A DNA stretch of 53,897 nucleotides from CBEUVQ01 sp965546615 (GTDB lineage: Bacteria; Bacillota; Desulfotomaculia; Desulfotomaculales; Desulfohalotomaculaceae), in NCBI GenBank assembly GCA_965546615.1, contig CBEUVQ010000013.1, positions 1 through 53,897 of the forward strand, written 5' to 3'. Below are positions 34,845 through 42,524 of the stretch, in pieces. Numbering within the stretch: position 1 is the stretch's first letter; every line of letters begins with the position of its first letter. The position numbers and the translations under genes were made by a program. Under the pieces are notes generated by a model that had not been told where the DNA came from, searched no databases, and saw only the letters and a program-made list of their open reading frames with translations.

Positions 34845-35594
34845 ATGAAGAAACGGTTCTTAAAAATCTTACCTACAATTACTGCAGTTATCGGTCTGCT
34901 GCTGATTTGGCAGCTGCTGGCGATAATATTAAATAATCCCGCTTTTCCCGCGCCGCTGCCTTCATTTAAAGCATTTTTTAAAGAAATTTCATCCGGCTTA
35001 TCCGAGCATTTTTTAATCAGCACTTATCGGGTAGCGGTAAGCCTGCTTTTATCTGTAATTTTCGCAGTGCCGTTGGGAATGTGGCTGGGAAGAAACAAGA
35101 AAGTGGATGCTTACGCCGCGCCGCTTATTTATTTAGTTTATCCGATACCCAAGATAGTCTTTTTACCTGTACTAATGGTGCTTTTAGGTATCGGCAATAT
35201 CTCGAAAATTGCTTTAATTACTCTGGTGGTGTTTTTTCAAATACTGGTGCCAATCAGAGACGCAGCCAAAGGTATTAACACCGCGATGATAAACTCGGTT
35301 AAATCTTTAGGTGCCGGCCGCTGGGATGTTTATCGGCATGTGGTTTGGCCGGCAGTGCTGCCTGAAATACTTACATCGCTTCGGGTGGCTTCGGGAACCG
35401 CGATTGCAATATTGTTTTTTGCGGAAACTATCGTCAGCCAGGAAGGATTGGGTTACTATCTCTTGGATGCTTGGTCGCGCTATGCATTTTTGGATATGTT
35501 TGCCGGCATTATAGCAATGGGCTTACTGGGTTTTATTATCTACATCGTTTTGGATTATATCGAACGCCGGTCGTGTCCGTGGAAGTATTTATAA
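34845..35594 (+). CDS. NitT/TauT-type ABC transporter permease
   Basis: Encodes 249 residues of an SsuC-like BPD_transp_1 permease with about six helices and the EAA loop around AKSLGAGRWDVYRHVVWPA (in sequence KSLGAGRWDVYRHVVWP). Membrane partner of the preceding ATPase. It ends 34 bases before lipA with no terminator, so lipA is probably co-transcribed. Confidence 0.92.
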   Translation: MKKRFLKILPTITAVIGLLLIWQLLAIILNNPAFPAPLPSFKAFFKEISSGLSEHFLISTYRVAVSLLLSVIFAVPLGMWLGRNKKVDAYAAPLIYLVYPIPKIVFLPVLMVLLGIGNISKIALITLVVFFQILVPIRDAAKGINTAMINSVKSLGAGRWDVYRHVVWPAVLPEILTSLRVASGTAIAILFFAETIVSQEGLGYYLLDAWSRYAFLDMFAGIIAMGLLGFIIYIVLDYIERRSCPWKYL

Positions 35595-35628
35595 TTTAAT
35601 TAAGAATTTTGAGCAGGGAGTGAGCGTA

Positions 35629-36486
35629 ATGGTACAGCAGCGTAAACCGGAATGGCTGAAAATTAAACTGCAGGGGGCAGAAAAATTAACGCAAATAAAA
35701 AAAATGCTTAACCGCTTGTCACTTCATACTGTGTGCGAAGAAGCCAACTGTCCGAACATGATTGAATGTTTTGGCCGCCGTACAGCGACTTTTATGATTT
35801 TGGGAAGTGTTTGTACCCGCAATTGTACTTTTTGTAATGTTACTAAAGGGCATACTCAGCCGGTAGATGCTGATGAGCCGACTCATGTAGCCCAGGCAGT
35901 GCAGGAGTTGGGTCTGAAACATGCTGTTATTACTTCTGTTACCAGAGATGATCTGCCCGACGGTGGGGCGGCTCATTTTGCCGAAGTGATTAACAAACTG
36001 CGGGCTACCGATGTTATTGTAGAGGTGCTGATACCGGATTTTCAAGGCAGTAAAGAAGCACTGGCATTAGTAATGGCAGCTAAGCCGCATATTTTAAATC
36101 ACAATGTAGAAACGGTTCCTCGGCTGTATCCGACAGTGCGCCCCAAAGCGGATTATGCTCGCTCGCTTGAACTGCTGAAAAATGCCAAAGAAATGGATGG
36201 CGGTGTTTTTACCAAATCCGGCATTATGGTGGGATTGGGTGAAAAAGAAGAAGAAGTGGTAGAATTGTTGAAAGATTTAAGGTCGGTAGATTGTGACCTT
36301 TTAACTGTCGGACAGTATTTAGCACCTTCATCTAAACACCACCCGGTGATAGAGTATATCCACCCGGATATGTTTAAAAAGTATGAGGAAATCGCTTATC
36401 AGTTGGGCTTTAAATATGTTGCTTCCGGGCCGTTGGTAAGAAGTTCCTATCATGCTTCTGAAGTTTCACAGCTGATTGATATGTAA
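35629..36486 (+). CDS. lipA: Lipoyl synthase (radical SAM)
   Basis: Encodes 285 residues. It has the radical-SAM cluster motif CTRNCTFC (CX3CX2C), the LipA-specific auxiliary-cluster motif CEEANCPNMIEC (CX4CX5C), and the C-terminal RSSYHASE serine ligand region. It inserts two sulfur atoms into octanoyl-proteins to make lipoyl groups, for example on GcvH. No lipB or lplA is visible. GTG 35620 is inside the GGGAG site; ATG 35629 is preferred. It follows an ABC transporter in the same direction. Confidence 0.95.
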   Translation: MVQQRKPEWLKIKLQGAEKLTQIKKMLNRLSLHTVCEEANCPNMIECFGRRTATFMILGSVCTRNCTFCNVTKGHTQPVDADEPTHVAQAVQELGLKHAVITSVTRDDLPDGGAAHFAEVINKLRATDVIVEVLIPDFQGSKEALALVMAAKPHILNHNVETVPRLYPTVRPKADYARSLELLKNAKEMDGGVFTKSGIMVGLGEKEEEVVELLKDLRSVDCDLLTVGQYLAPSSKHHPVIEYIHPDMFKKYEEIAYQLGFKYVASGPLVRSSYHASEVSQLIDM

Positions 36487-36492
36487 CCCATT

Positions 36493-36522
36493 GGGCGAAC
36501 ACTTGTGTGTTCGCCCGATTTA
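36493..36522 (+). terminator. Hairpin after lipA, probable terminator
   Basis: GGGCGAACAC (36493-36502), loop TTGT, GTGTTCGCCC (36507-36516), a perfect 10-bp stem followed by a short, broken T-run (GATTTAT). Confidence 0.65.
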
Positions 36523-36523
36523 T

Positions 36524-36547
36524 AAAAAAAAGCCCCAAGGGGGTTAA
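36524..36547 (-). terminator. Terminator for the reverse-strand unknown gene
   Basis: On the reverse strand AACCCC and GGGGCT form a short GC-rich stem, followed directly by eight T (complement of 36524-36531). Confidence 0.65.
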
Positions 36548-36565
36548 ACTCAGGGCAGACGATAT

Positions 36566-37000
36566 CTATAGTTTAATAACTTTACCTTTCATGCTTCCGC
36601 TGTTGGGTCGGATAGATTTGTTGCTGCATTTTCTGCTGCTTAGCTTATAATTGCCGCTGCTATCTCTGCTGACAAATAAACCCGGTCGGGGATATTCAGC
36701 AGCATGAAGGTAGCTGCTCAGCAGGTGATTAGTAACTTGCTGCCGCTGGACGGATACCTTCTTCTGCGCAGAATAGTAAAAAGATACTGTAACTGCTCCT
36801 TTTTTGAATCCGTATTCGCGTCTTAACAGCATCCCGTTATCAGCCATGTTAGAGAATTCAAGGTACATATCAAATACCCGATCAATATAATCACCCAGCA
36901 GGCATGCAATCCTTTTGATCTCTTCCTCACCGGTGCTGTAGTGTCCGATACTGTCTCCGGTTGAAAAGGAAACGAGCAGCTTGCCTAATTTGTTACTCAA
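36566..37000 (-). CDS. Unknown protein behind a structured leader
   Basis: Encodes 144 residues that I cannot assign to a family. There is no signal peptide or membrane helix. The first ~70 residues look globular (IKRIACLLGDYIDRVFDMYLE, then GFKKGAVTVSFYYS strands). The C-terminal ~45 are Ser/Lys/Arg-rich (SSRKCSNKSIRPNSGSMKGK) and likely disordered. TTG 37000 follows AGGGGTGAT at good spacing. Its mRNA would begin with the aptamer-like RNA at 37134-37231 and meet a terminator at 37026-37066, so expression seems to be controlled by premature termination. A single-gene unit. Confidence 0.65.
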   Translation of the reverse strand: MSNKLGKLLVSFSTGDSIGHYSTGEEEIKRIACLLGDYIDRVFDMYLEFSNMADNGMLLRREYGFKKGAVTVSFYYSAQKKVSVQRQQVTNHLLSSYLHAAEYPRPGLFVSRDSSGNYKLSSRKCSNKSIRPNSGSMKGKVIKL

Positions 37001-37011
37001 AATATCACCCC

Positions 37012-37066
37012 TAATAAAAATAAAAGGCTGGGCAGTACCCCTTCATAAAGGCAGCACTGTCCAGCC
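37012..37066 (-). terminator. Leader terminator upstream of the unknown gene
   Basis: Reverse strand: GGCTGG (37066-37061) pairs with CCAGCC (37031-37026). Inside, CAGT pairs with ACTG and CCTT with AAGG. Then TTTTATTTTTATT runs on to 37012. It lies between the aptamer-like element and the start codon. Confidence 0.85.
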
Positions 37067-37133
37067 TGAATAAACAGAAACAAGGGCTGAGAAAATAATG
37101 ATTATGTACCCTGATTTCTTCAAGTCTGGAAAA

Positions 37134-37231
37134 GCTCTCCTTTCCAAAGGGGGAGGCTAACCGGTTTCCCAATTAACCCTATCGGCTGTAGTACCGTGGC
37201 GATCTGCTTTAGGTACTATAGCTCGGAGAAC
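37134..37231 (-). promoter_or_regulatory. Unassigned three-way-junction RNA, candidate riboswitch aptamer
   Basis: On the reverse strand, P1 is GTTCTCC (37231-37225) with GGAGAGC (37140-37134). P2 is GCTATAGTACC (37222-37212) with GGTACTACAGC (37195-37185), one mismatch, 16-base loop. P3 is GGTTAATTGG (37178-37169) with CCGGTTAGCC (37164-37155), capped by a GAAA tetraloop. The element sits about 65 bases ahead of an intrinsic terminator in the leader of the unknown gene. I compared it with riboswitch consensus sequences I remember (TPP, SAM, purine, lysine, c-di-GMP, c-di-AMP, THF, ZTP, glycine, cobalamin) and found no match. Confidence 0.6.
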
Positions 37232-37404
37232 ATTAATTATTTACTTTATTAGCTATTTCTATAAATTACTGAATATTCCTGCTGATTTTAAAAAAATGTA
37301 GACAATGATTTTATGAAACATTTAAAATTTGAATAATAAAATGCAGAAGATAATAAGACTATCGGCTGTATGAGATAATCTTTACGATAATTATAAGAAG
37401 CTCA

Positions 37405-37434
37405 TTGTCAAATGCTCTTTTAATATGCTAATAT
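37405..37434 (+). promoter_or_regulatory. Promoter of the aroF-tyrA operon
   Basis: TTGTCA (37405-37410), an 18-base spacer and TAATAT (37429-37434) preceded by TGC. Start expected near 37441. Confidence 0.65.
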
Positions 37435-37440
37435 GTCTTT

Positions 37441-37569
37441 GTAGGACGGCGTGCCCGCGAGCGGCAGTGAATACGCATGGTAGTTAATTTTAGCAGTACG
37501 GTGGTACGGTAGGGGAGGGATATTTATGTCTTTTTTGGTTGCTTGACGCTCCTCTGAGGGCGTTTTTTG
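37441..37569 (+). promoter_or_regulatory. Attenuator-like leader of aroF with mini-ORF, antiterminator and terminator
   Basis: ACGC/GCGT and CC/GG (37546-37563, loop TCTGA) form a terminator stem ahead of six T. AGGGGAG (37511-37517) can instead pair with CTCCTCT (37549-37555), which would disrupt it. AGGGGAGG is also an ideal ribosome site for a six-codon ORF, MSFLVA (37526-37546), whose stop touches the terminator arm. A 5' hairpin with TGCC/GGCA lies at 37453-37467. Control by translation or by an RNA-binding factor is plausible; the sensed signal is unknown. Confidence 0.55.
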
Positions 37570-37609
37570 CTTTTCAACCGGCAATATTATACTCAGAGGA
37601 GGTTAATAA

Positions 37610-38629
37610 ATGATTATTGTGATGAGTCATCGTGCCGATGAGCGCGATATTGAGGCGGTAAGTGCCAAACTGCAGCAGGCAGGTTTTAAAATCCACCTGT
37701 CTAAAGGCGTGGAACGGACAATCATAGGTGCGGTAGGAGATCGTACAACGTTAAAAGATGTAGCTTTAGAGGCTATGCCCGGGGTGGAAAAAGTAGTACA
37801 AATCATGTATCCTTATAAAATGGCTTCACGGGTATTTAAAGAAGAAGATACGGTAATTAAAGTAGGCGGCTTAGAAATTGGCGGCGGATGTATTCAAGTG
37901 ATGTCCGGTCCCTGTGCGGTGGAAAGCCGGGAGCAGCTGCTGGAAGCCGCTAAACAAGTAAAGGACTGCGGGGCTACTATCTTAAGGGGCGGAGCTTTTA
38001 AGCCGCGCACCTCGCCCTACTCTTTTCAGGGATTGGCGGAAGAGGGACTTAAACTGCTGGCGGAGGCAAGAGAATTAACCGGTATGCCGATAGTGACCGA
38101 AGTGATGGATACCAGCCAGCTGGATTTGGTATGTGAGTATGCTGATATCTTGCAAATCGGTGCGCGCAATATGCAGAATTTTTTCCTGCTGAAGGAAGCA
38201 GCTAAACGCAATAAACCGGTGCTGTTGAAGCGCGGACCTTCTGCCACTGTTGAAGAGTGGCTGATGTCAGCAGAGTACATTTTAGCCGGCGGTAATCAGC
38301 AGGTTATTCTCTGTGAACGGGGTATTAAAACTTTTGAAACTTTTACCCGCAATACGCTGGATTTAACGGCAGTTCCGGTAGTTAAGCATCTTTCACACCT
38401 GCCGGTGATAGTTGATCCCAGCCATGCCATTGGCAGCTGGAAGTTTGTCGGCGCAATGTCCCAAGCGGCTGTTGCCGCCGGGGCGGACGGGCTGCTGATT
38501 GAGGTGCACCCCAATCCGGCAGAAGCCCTTTGTGACGGACCGCAGTCGTTAACACCGGAGAACTTTCGTGAACTGATGTCTAAAATAAATACCATTGCCC
38601 AAGCGGTAGGGAAAAAAATCGGTCGGTAG
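37610..38629 (+). CDS. aroF: 3-deoxy-7-phosphoheptulonate synthase (AroF, type I beta)
   Basis: Encodes 339 residues. An N-terminal ferredoxin-like/ACT-type regulatory domain (about 1-70; MIIVMSHRADERDIEAV) precedes the catalytic barrel with MSGPCAVES, RGGAFKPRTSPYSFQGL and PVIVDPSHAIG. It condenses PEP and erythrose-4-phosphate, the first step to aromatic amino acids. The regulatory domain suggests feedback by an aromatic end product. ATG behind GAGGAGG. Operon with tyrA. Confidence 0.96.
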   Translation: MIIVMSHRADERDIEAVSAKLQQAGFKIHLSKGVERTIIGAVGDRTTLKDVALEAMPGVEKVVQIMYPYKMASRVFKEEDTVIKVGGLEIGGGCIQVMSGPCAVESREQLLEAAKQVKDCGATILRGGAFKPRTSPYSFQGLAEEGLKLLAEARELTGMPIVTEVMDTSQLDLVCEYADILQIGARNMQNFFLLKEAAKRNKPVLLKRGPSATVEEWLMSAEYILAGGNQQVILCERGIKTFETFTRNTLDLTAVPVVKHLSHLPVIVDPSHAIGSWKFVGAMSQAAVAAGADGLLIEVHPNPAEALCDGPQSLTPENFRELMSKINTIAQAVGKKIGR

Positions 38630-38630
38630 T

Positions 38631-39746
38631 GTGTTGAGAGGAATGAACCAGTTGATATCAAGAGCGGCAATTATCGGGGTAGGTTTAATCGGCGGCTCGA
38701 TGGGTTTGGCTTTAAACCTTCGTCATTTAGTGGATGAAATAATCGGATTTGATACCGACAATGACAATATTAACCTGGCACTTTCCGCGGGAGCAATTCA
38801 TAAAGCTGCTGCAACGATTGGTGAAGCAGTAAGCAAAGCTGATTTAGTGGTGCTGGCAACACCGGTGCTGACTGCCGAAAAGTTAATCTGCCAAATAGCG
38901 GGGCATTTAAAACCAAACGCTGTTGTTACTGATGTAGGCAGCACCAAAGAAAGTATTACGGCAGCAGCGGAAAAAACGCTGCCGCAAAATGTGTTTTTTG
39001 TCGGCGGACATCCAATGGCCGGTTCCGAAGTGACGGGCATGCGCGGTGCTGATCCGTATTTATTTGAAAACGCTTATTATTTACTGACCCCTACTTCTAA
39101 AACCAACCCTTGGGCGCTGCAGACAGTACGCACTTTGGTGCAAAAAATAGGTGCCCGAGTGGTGGAAATGGACCCACAAAAGCATGACGCTGCGGTGGCG
39201 GCGGTGAGCCATCTGCCGCATCTTGTGGCTGCTGCACTGGTGAATACGCTGGACAGCTTACCGAACAGCAGTGAGATAATTCCGCTGACTGCCGGGGGTT
39301 TTCGCGATACCACCAGAATTGCTGCCGGCAGTCCCGTGATGTGGCGGGATATCTTTCAAGCCAACCGCAGTCAGGTGTTAAATATGTTAAATCAACTGCG
39401 CAAAAGTTTGGATGAATACCAACAGCTAATTGTTGACGGTGATGCCGAGCAGTTGGAGGCAAAACTGCAGCAGGCGAGAAAAACTCGCTTATCACTGCCC
39501 AAGCGCAGTAAAGGTTATCTGCCGGCACTTTTTGAGGTGCTGCTTACCGTACCGGATAAGCCGGGCGTAATTGCCGACTTTGCACTGCTGCTGGGCAAAA
39601 ATAACGTAAATATAACCGATTTGGAGATTCTCAGAGTGCGGGAAGGCCAGGGAGGAACCATTCGCTTAGCATTTGCCACTGAAGATGAACAGCTCAAGGC
39701 AGTGGAGGTATTGGCGTCTGCCGGTTACCAAGCCCATATCTGCTGA
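38631..39746 (+). CDS. tyrA: Prephenate dehydrogenase with C-terminal ACT domain
   Basis: Encodes up to 371 residues. It has an N-terminal NAD-binding site (AAIIGVGLIGGSMGLAL), the dehydrogenase core with DVGSTKESI, GGHPMAGSEVTGM and HLPHLVAAAL, and a C-terminal ACT domain (about 295-371; PDKPGVIADFALLLG). It converts prephenate to 4-hydroxyphenylpyruvate for tyrosine. The start is uncertain: GTG 38631, ATG 38643 or TTG 38652. Spacing from GAGAGG (38636-38641) best fits TTG 38652. It follows aroF by one base. Confidence 0.94.
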   Translation: MLRGMNQLISRAAIIGVGLIGGSMGLALNLRHLVDEIIGFDTDNDNINLALSAGAIHKAAATIGEAVSKADLVVLATPVLTAEKLICQIAGHLKPNAVVTDVGSTKESITAAAEKTLPQNVFFVGGHPMAGSEVTGMRGADPYLFENAYYLLTPTSKTNPWALQTVRTLVQKIGARVVEMDPQKHDAAVAAVSHLPHLVAAALVNTLDSLPNSSEIIPLTAGGFRDTTRIAAGSPVMWRDIFQANRSQVLNMLNQLRKSLDEYQQLIVDGDAEQLEAKLQQARKTRLSLPKRSKGYLPALFEVLLTVPDKPGVIADFALLLGKNNVNITDLEILRVREGQGGTIRLAFATEDEQLKAVEVLASAGYQAHIC

Positions 39747-39747
39747 T

Positions 39748-39790
39748 AAAAAGTTAGGGTGCGTGAAAAGCGCGCCCTAACTTTTTAAGT
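39748..39790. terminator. Bidirectional terminator between tyrA and the siroheme reductase gene
   Basis: AAAAAGTTAGGG (39748-39759) pairs with CCCTAACTTTTT (39775-39786), extended by TGCG/CGCG around a 7-base loop. The A/T ends provide U-tracts on both strands. Confidence 0.88.
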
Positions 39791-39799
39791 TTAATGCGA

Positions 39800-41401
39800 T
39801 TAAGAGTTTAATAATTTGTCCAGCTGTTCTTGAAAAGCCTGCACCCCGATGCGCCTGACGAATTGGTTAAAAGGCTCCCCTTCTTTTCTGTTTGCCAAAT
39901 AAAAGTTAATTAAGCTTTCAATTACTTCAGCTGTTTGTTCTTTATTTACCCGGCCCTTTAGTTTTTCAGCAAAGCCGGCATTATTTCCTAACCAGCCGCC
40001 GACAGAAATTTCGAAGGCTTCCACTTTTTGTCCGTTGACGGTTTGCAGCGAGCCCTGCAAACCAATATCAGCAATTTGGTGCTGGCCGCATGAATTGGGG
40101 CAGCCGCTGGCATTGATTCTTATCGGGGTATCGATTTCTACATGTTTATCCAAATAATCAACTACGGACTGCAAATAATCTTTGGTTTCCACCAGTGCTT
40201 TTTTACAAAACTCATTTCCCGGGCAGGAAATTGCATAACCACTAAAGGGTTGGGGAAATGGGGTTAATTTGTCTAACAGTTTTTCTTCTAATAAAGGCTT
40301 AATATTTTTCTGTGGAATGTTGGTCAAAATAATATTTTGCGAGTTACAGGTGCGAATGGAACCGTCACCGTACTTAACAGCCAACGCTGCCAGTTCTTCC
40401 AAATCCGCTGCAGTCATGCGGCCCATAGGAACGGATAAACCGACATAATAAAAACCCGGCTGTTTCTGCTTTTTAATGCCGTAAAAATGCCCTGCATTCC
40501 AATCCTCAGTTAAATCTTCGCCTGATGACAAAAGCGGTCCGGTGAGCTTTTTAAGCTCGGCACAAAACTTCTCTGCACCCCAGTCAGCAGCTAAATATTT
40601 CAGACGGCAGTGGCGGCGGTTTTGACGATAACCGTAATCGCGGAAGATAGTTACTGCTGCAATTGAAGTTTTAAGTACCTCTTCAGGGCGTACAAAAATA
40701 TCTAATTTTTGTGCCATATGCGGTTTGACAGACAACCCGCCGCCAACCATAACATTAAAACCATATACTTTTTTGCTGTTAATTTCTTTTACAGCGGGGG
40801 TAAACGCCAAATCATTGATGTGGGCATGATTGGCGTTGCACTTGCTGCTGGATATTGATATTTTAAATTTTCTGGGCAAATTTGAAAAAAGTCGATTATC
40901 TTGAAAGTACTGATAAACTTCATTCACCAGCGGCTGGGTATCAAAAAGTTCATCGGGGTCAATGTCGTGAAGCGGGTTGCCTACTACAGTGCGCGGGCAG
41001 TCACCACAAGCTTCCACCGCACTAAGATTAACACTGTTTAATCTTTGATTAATTTCAGGCAGATCTTTATTACTTAACCAGTGGAATTGAACAGCTTGGC
41101 GAGTGGTGATATCAACTAAGCTGCGGCCGTAATCCCGGGAAATGCCGGCTAAAGTTAATGCCTGCTCAGAGTTCATGTTGCCGGCAGGTATTTTTACCCG
41201 CATCATAAAATGCCCGTCAGCTGACTTATGGCTGTACAGTCCGGCCCACTTTAACAGGTCGAGATCGGTTTTGCTGATTGAATGATAGCCGAGATGTGAT
41301 AATTTATCTATATCTTTAAGTACGTCAAGCCCGTCCTTTTGCAGTTTGATTAACTCAAAGTTATTTAATTTGGAGACGTCGGCAGCCCATACGCGATTCA
41401 T
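39800..41401 (-). CDS. nirA: NirA-like ferredoxin-type nitrite/sulfite reductase
   Basis: Encodes 533 residues with two ferrodoxin-like half-domain repeats and two siroheme/4Fe-4S half-domains. Cluster cysteines are in CPGNEFC (CX5C) and CPNSC (CX3C) of NASGCPNSCGQHQIADIG. The first half has TTRQAVQFHWL and CGDCPRTVVGNP. Such enzymes reduce nitrite to ammonia or sulfite to sulfide with ferredoxin. The sequence alone does not separate them, though an assimilatory role is likely. ATG 41401 has AGGAGG at 8 bases; a TTG at 41404 is closer. Single gene. Confidence 0.9.
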   Translation of the reverse strand: MNRVWAADVSKLNNFELIKLQKDGLDVLKDIDKLSHLGYHSISKTDLDLLKWAGLYSHKSADGHFMMRVKIPAGNMNSEQALTLAGISRDYGRSLVDITTRQAVQFHWLSNKDLPEINQRLNSVNLSAVEACGDCPRTVVGNPLHDIDPDELFDTQPLVNEVYQYFQDNRLFSNLPRKFKISISSSKCNANHAHINDLAFTPAVKEINSKKVYGFNVMVGGGLSVKPHMAQKLDIFVRPEEVLKTSIAAVTIFRDYGYRQNRRHCRLKYLAADWGAEKFCAELKKLTGPLLSSGEDLTEDWNAGHFYGIKKQKQPGFYYVGLSVPMGRMTAADLEELAALAVKYGDGSIRTCNSQNIILTNIPQKNIKPLLEEKLLDKLTPFPQPFSGYAISCPGNEFCKKALVETKDYLQSVVDYLDKHVEIDTPIRINASGCPNSCGQHQIADIGLQGSLQTVNGQKVEAFEISVGGWLGNNAGFAEKLKGRVNKEQTAEVIESLINFYLANRKEGEPFNQFVRRIGVQAFQEQLDKLLNS

Positions 41402-41441
41402 CAAAATTACCTCCTACAAAAATTATATAACCATATTGAAT

Positions 41442-41456
41442 ATTAACATTGTTAAT
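41442..41456. promoter_or_regulatory. Palindrome in the nirA promoter region, possible operator
   Basis: ATTAACA-T-TGTTAAT is a perfect 15-base inverted repeat, 40 bases upstream of nirA. A TATAAT reads on the reverse strand at 41427-41422, putting the palindrome near the -35. The regulator is unknown. Confidence 0.4.
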
Positions 41457-41594
41457 TAAGGCTGTCCAGCGAAATGCTTGTATCCATACTAATGTAAATA
41501 TTTAAATTATTTAGAAATGGCATTTATAATATAATAATGCGATAATATGAATGAGAAAAATACAATAATAATACTTAGAGAGGATGTGCAGTAA

Positions 41595-42161
41595 ATGCCG
41601 AATGCAGATAAAAAGAAATTGCGGGAGCTTGTTTTAAATAAAAGAAATGCTTTGGACAGCGGCTTAAAAAAGGCGTGGGATGAAAAAATATTTAAAAAGC
41701 TGATTAATAGCAAACTATATCAGGATGCCCGCGTTATCTTTACTTTTGTGAGTTTTGGCAGTGAAGTAGATACCCATCAAATCATTAATTATGCTTTAAA
41801 GGATGAAAAAATAATTTGTGTACCCAAAATCCCGTCACCAAAGCAGGGAATAGCGGTATATCGTATAAACAGCTTTGATGATTTAAGAGAAGGGTATTAC
41901 CACATCTTAGAGCCGGTTGACGGCTGCAGCGAAGTTTCACCTGCAGATATAGATTTAATATTAATGCCCGGCCTGGCTTTTGATCGAAGCGGCGGCAGAG
42001 TGGGTTACGGGGGCGGATATTATGACCGCTTTTTAGCACAGCTCACCAACAAAGTTAATAAAATTGCCTTAGCTTACGACTTTCAGGTATTTGCTCAAGT
42101 ACCCACCGATGAAAAAGATGTCAAAATTGATGGGATTATTACCCCCAGTTTTGCATGGTAA
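41595..42161 (+). CDS. 5-formyltetrahydrofolate cyclo-ligase
   Basis: Encodes 188 residues of the MTHFS family, which converts 5-formyl-THF to methenyl-THF with ATP. N-terminal KKKLRELVLNKRNALD with basic substrate-binding residues, and C-terminal DLILMPGLAFDRSGGRVGYGGGYYDRF (key motif GRVGYGGGYYDRF). ATG 41595 follows AGAGGATG. It adds to the folate one-carbon set in the window. No terminator is visible before the cobalamin riboswitch. Confidence 0.95.
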   Translation: MPNADKKKLRELVLNKRNALDSGLKKAWDEKIFKKLINSKLYQDARVIFTFVSFGSEVDTHQIINYALKDEKIICVPKIPSPKQGIAVYRINSFDDLREGYYHILEPVDGCSEVSPADIDLILMPGLAFDRSGGRVGYGGGYYDRFLAQLTNKVNKIALAYDFQVFAQVPTDEKDVKIDGIITPSFAW

Positions 42162-42204
42162 ATTATACTTTTAGATGGTATAATGACGGTGAATTTAATA
42201 ACGA

Positions 42205-42380
42205 CGGAAACGGGTACTTTAACCAATCGGTTAAAGTTTAAAAGGGAAACCGGTGCAAATCCGGTGCGGTCCCGCCACTGTAACGGTGAAGTACACCGCT
42301 TATAGCCACTGAAGTTATATTTAATAACTTTGGGAAGGCGCGGTATACTGATGACCCCAAGCCAGGAGACCTGCCCGTTT
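42205..42380 (+). promoter_or_regulatory. Cobalamin (AdoCbl) riboswitch
   Basis: Conserved parts in order: AAAGGGAAACCGGTGCAAAT (42241-42260), CCCGCCACTGTAAC (42271-42284), and the B12 box GCCAGGAGACCTGCC (42361-42375). Downstream AGGGGTA (42410-42416) can pair with TACCCCC (42451-42457), which would prevent the terminator. The expected logic is cobalamin binding, terminator formation and operon shutdown. Boundaries are approximate. Confidence 0.95.
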
Positions 42381-42454
42381 TCTGCTGCCATTTGTGCCTA
42401 CGCGGATAGGAGGGGTAGATTTATGCACAGAGAATTTGAGTTTCTTTAAGTACC

Positions 42455-42482
42455 CCCTGCTTTTAAACGGCAGGGTTTTTTG
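42455..42482 (+). terminator. Riboswitch-controlled intrinsic terminator
   Basis: CCCTGC (42455-42460), loop TTTTAAACG, GCAGGG (42470-42475), then TTTTTTGCG. It overlaps the 3' arm of the antiterminator pairing described for the cobalamin riboswitch. Confidence 0.88.
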
Positions 42483-42524
42483 CGTTTCTTTTTGTTTTAA
42501 AATGCGGAGAGGTGAGTAAATAAG

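Noticed and set aside
37081..37130. GGGCTGAGA...ACCCTGAT on the plus strand, like half of a TPP riboswitch
   Set aside because: The second half of the THI box (CTGGATAATGCCAGCG type) is absent and the nearest plus-strand gene is aroF. The surrounding structure makes better sense on the reverse strand.
37134..37231. Resemblance of the reverse-strand RNA to a c-di-GMP-I riboswitch (GCCACGG, GAAA tetraloop)
   Set aside because: The helix order is wrong: the GAAA hairpin comes second, and the conserved GCAAAG and GGUAGC segments are missing.
37493..37512. T-box-like core (GTACGGTGGTACGG) in the aroF leader
   Set aside because: Only partly matches the T-box consensus. There is no stem I or specifier loop between the promoter and this point, and the leader is only about 130 bases.
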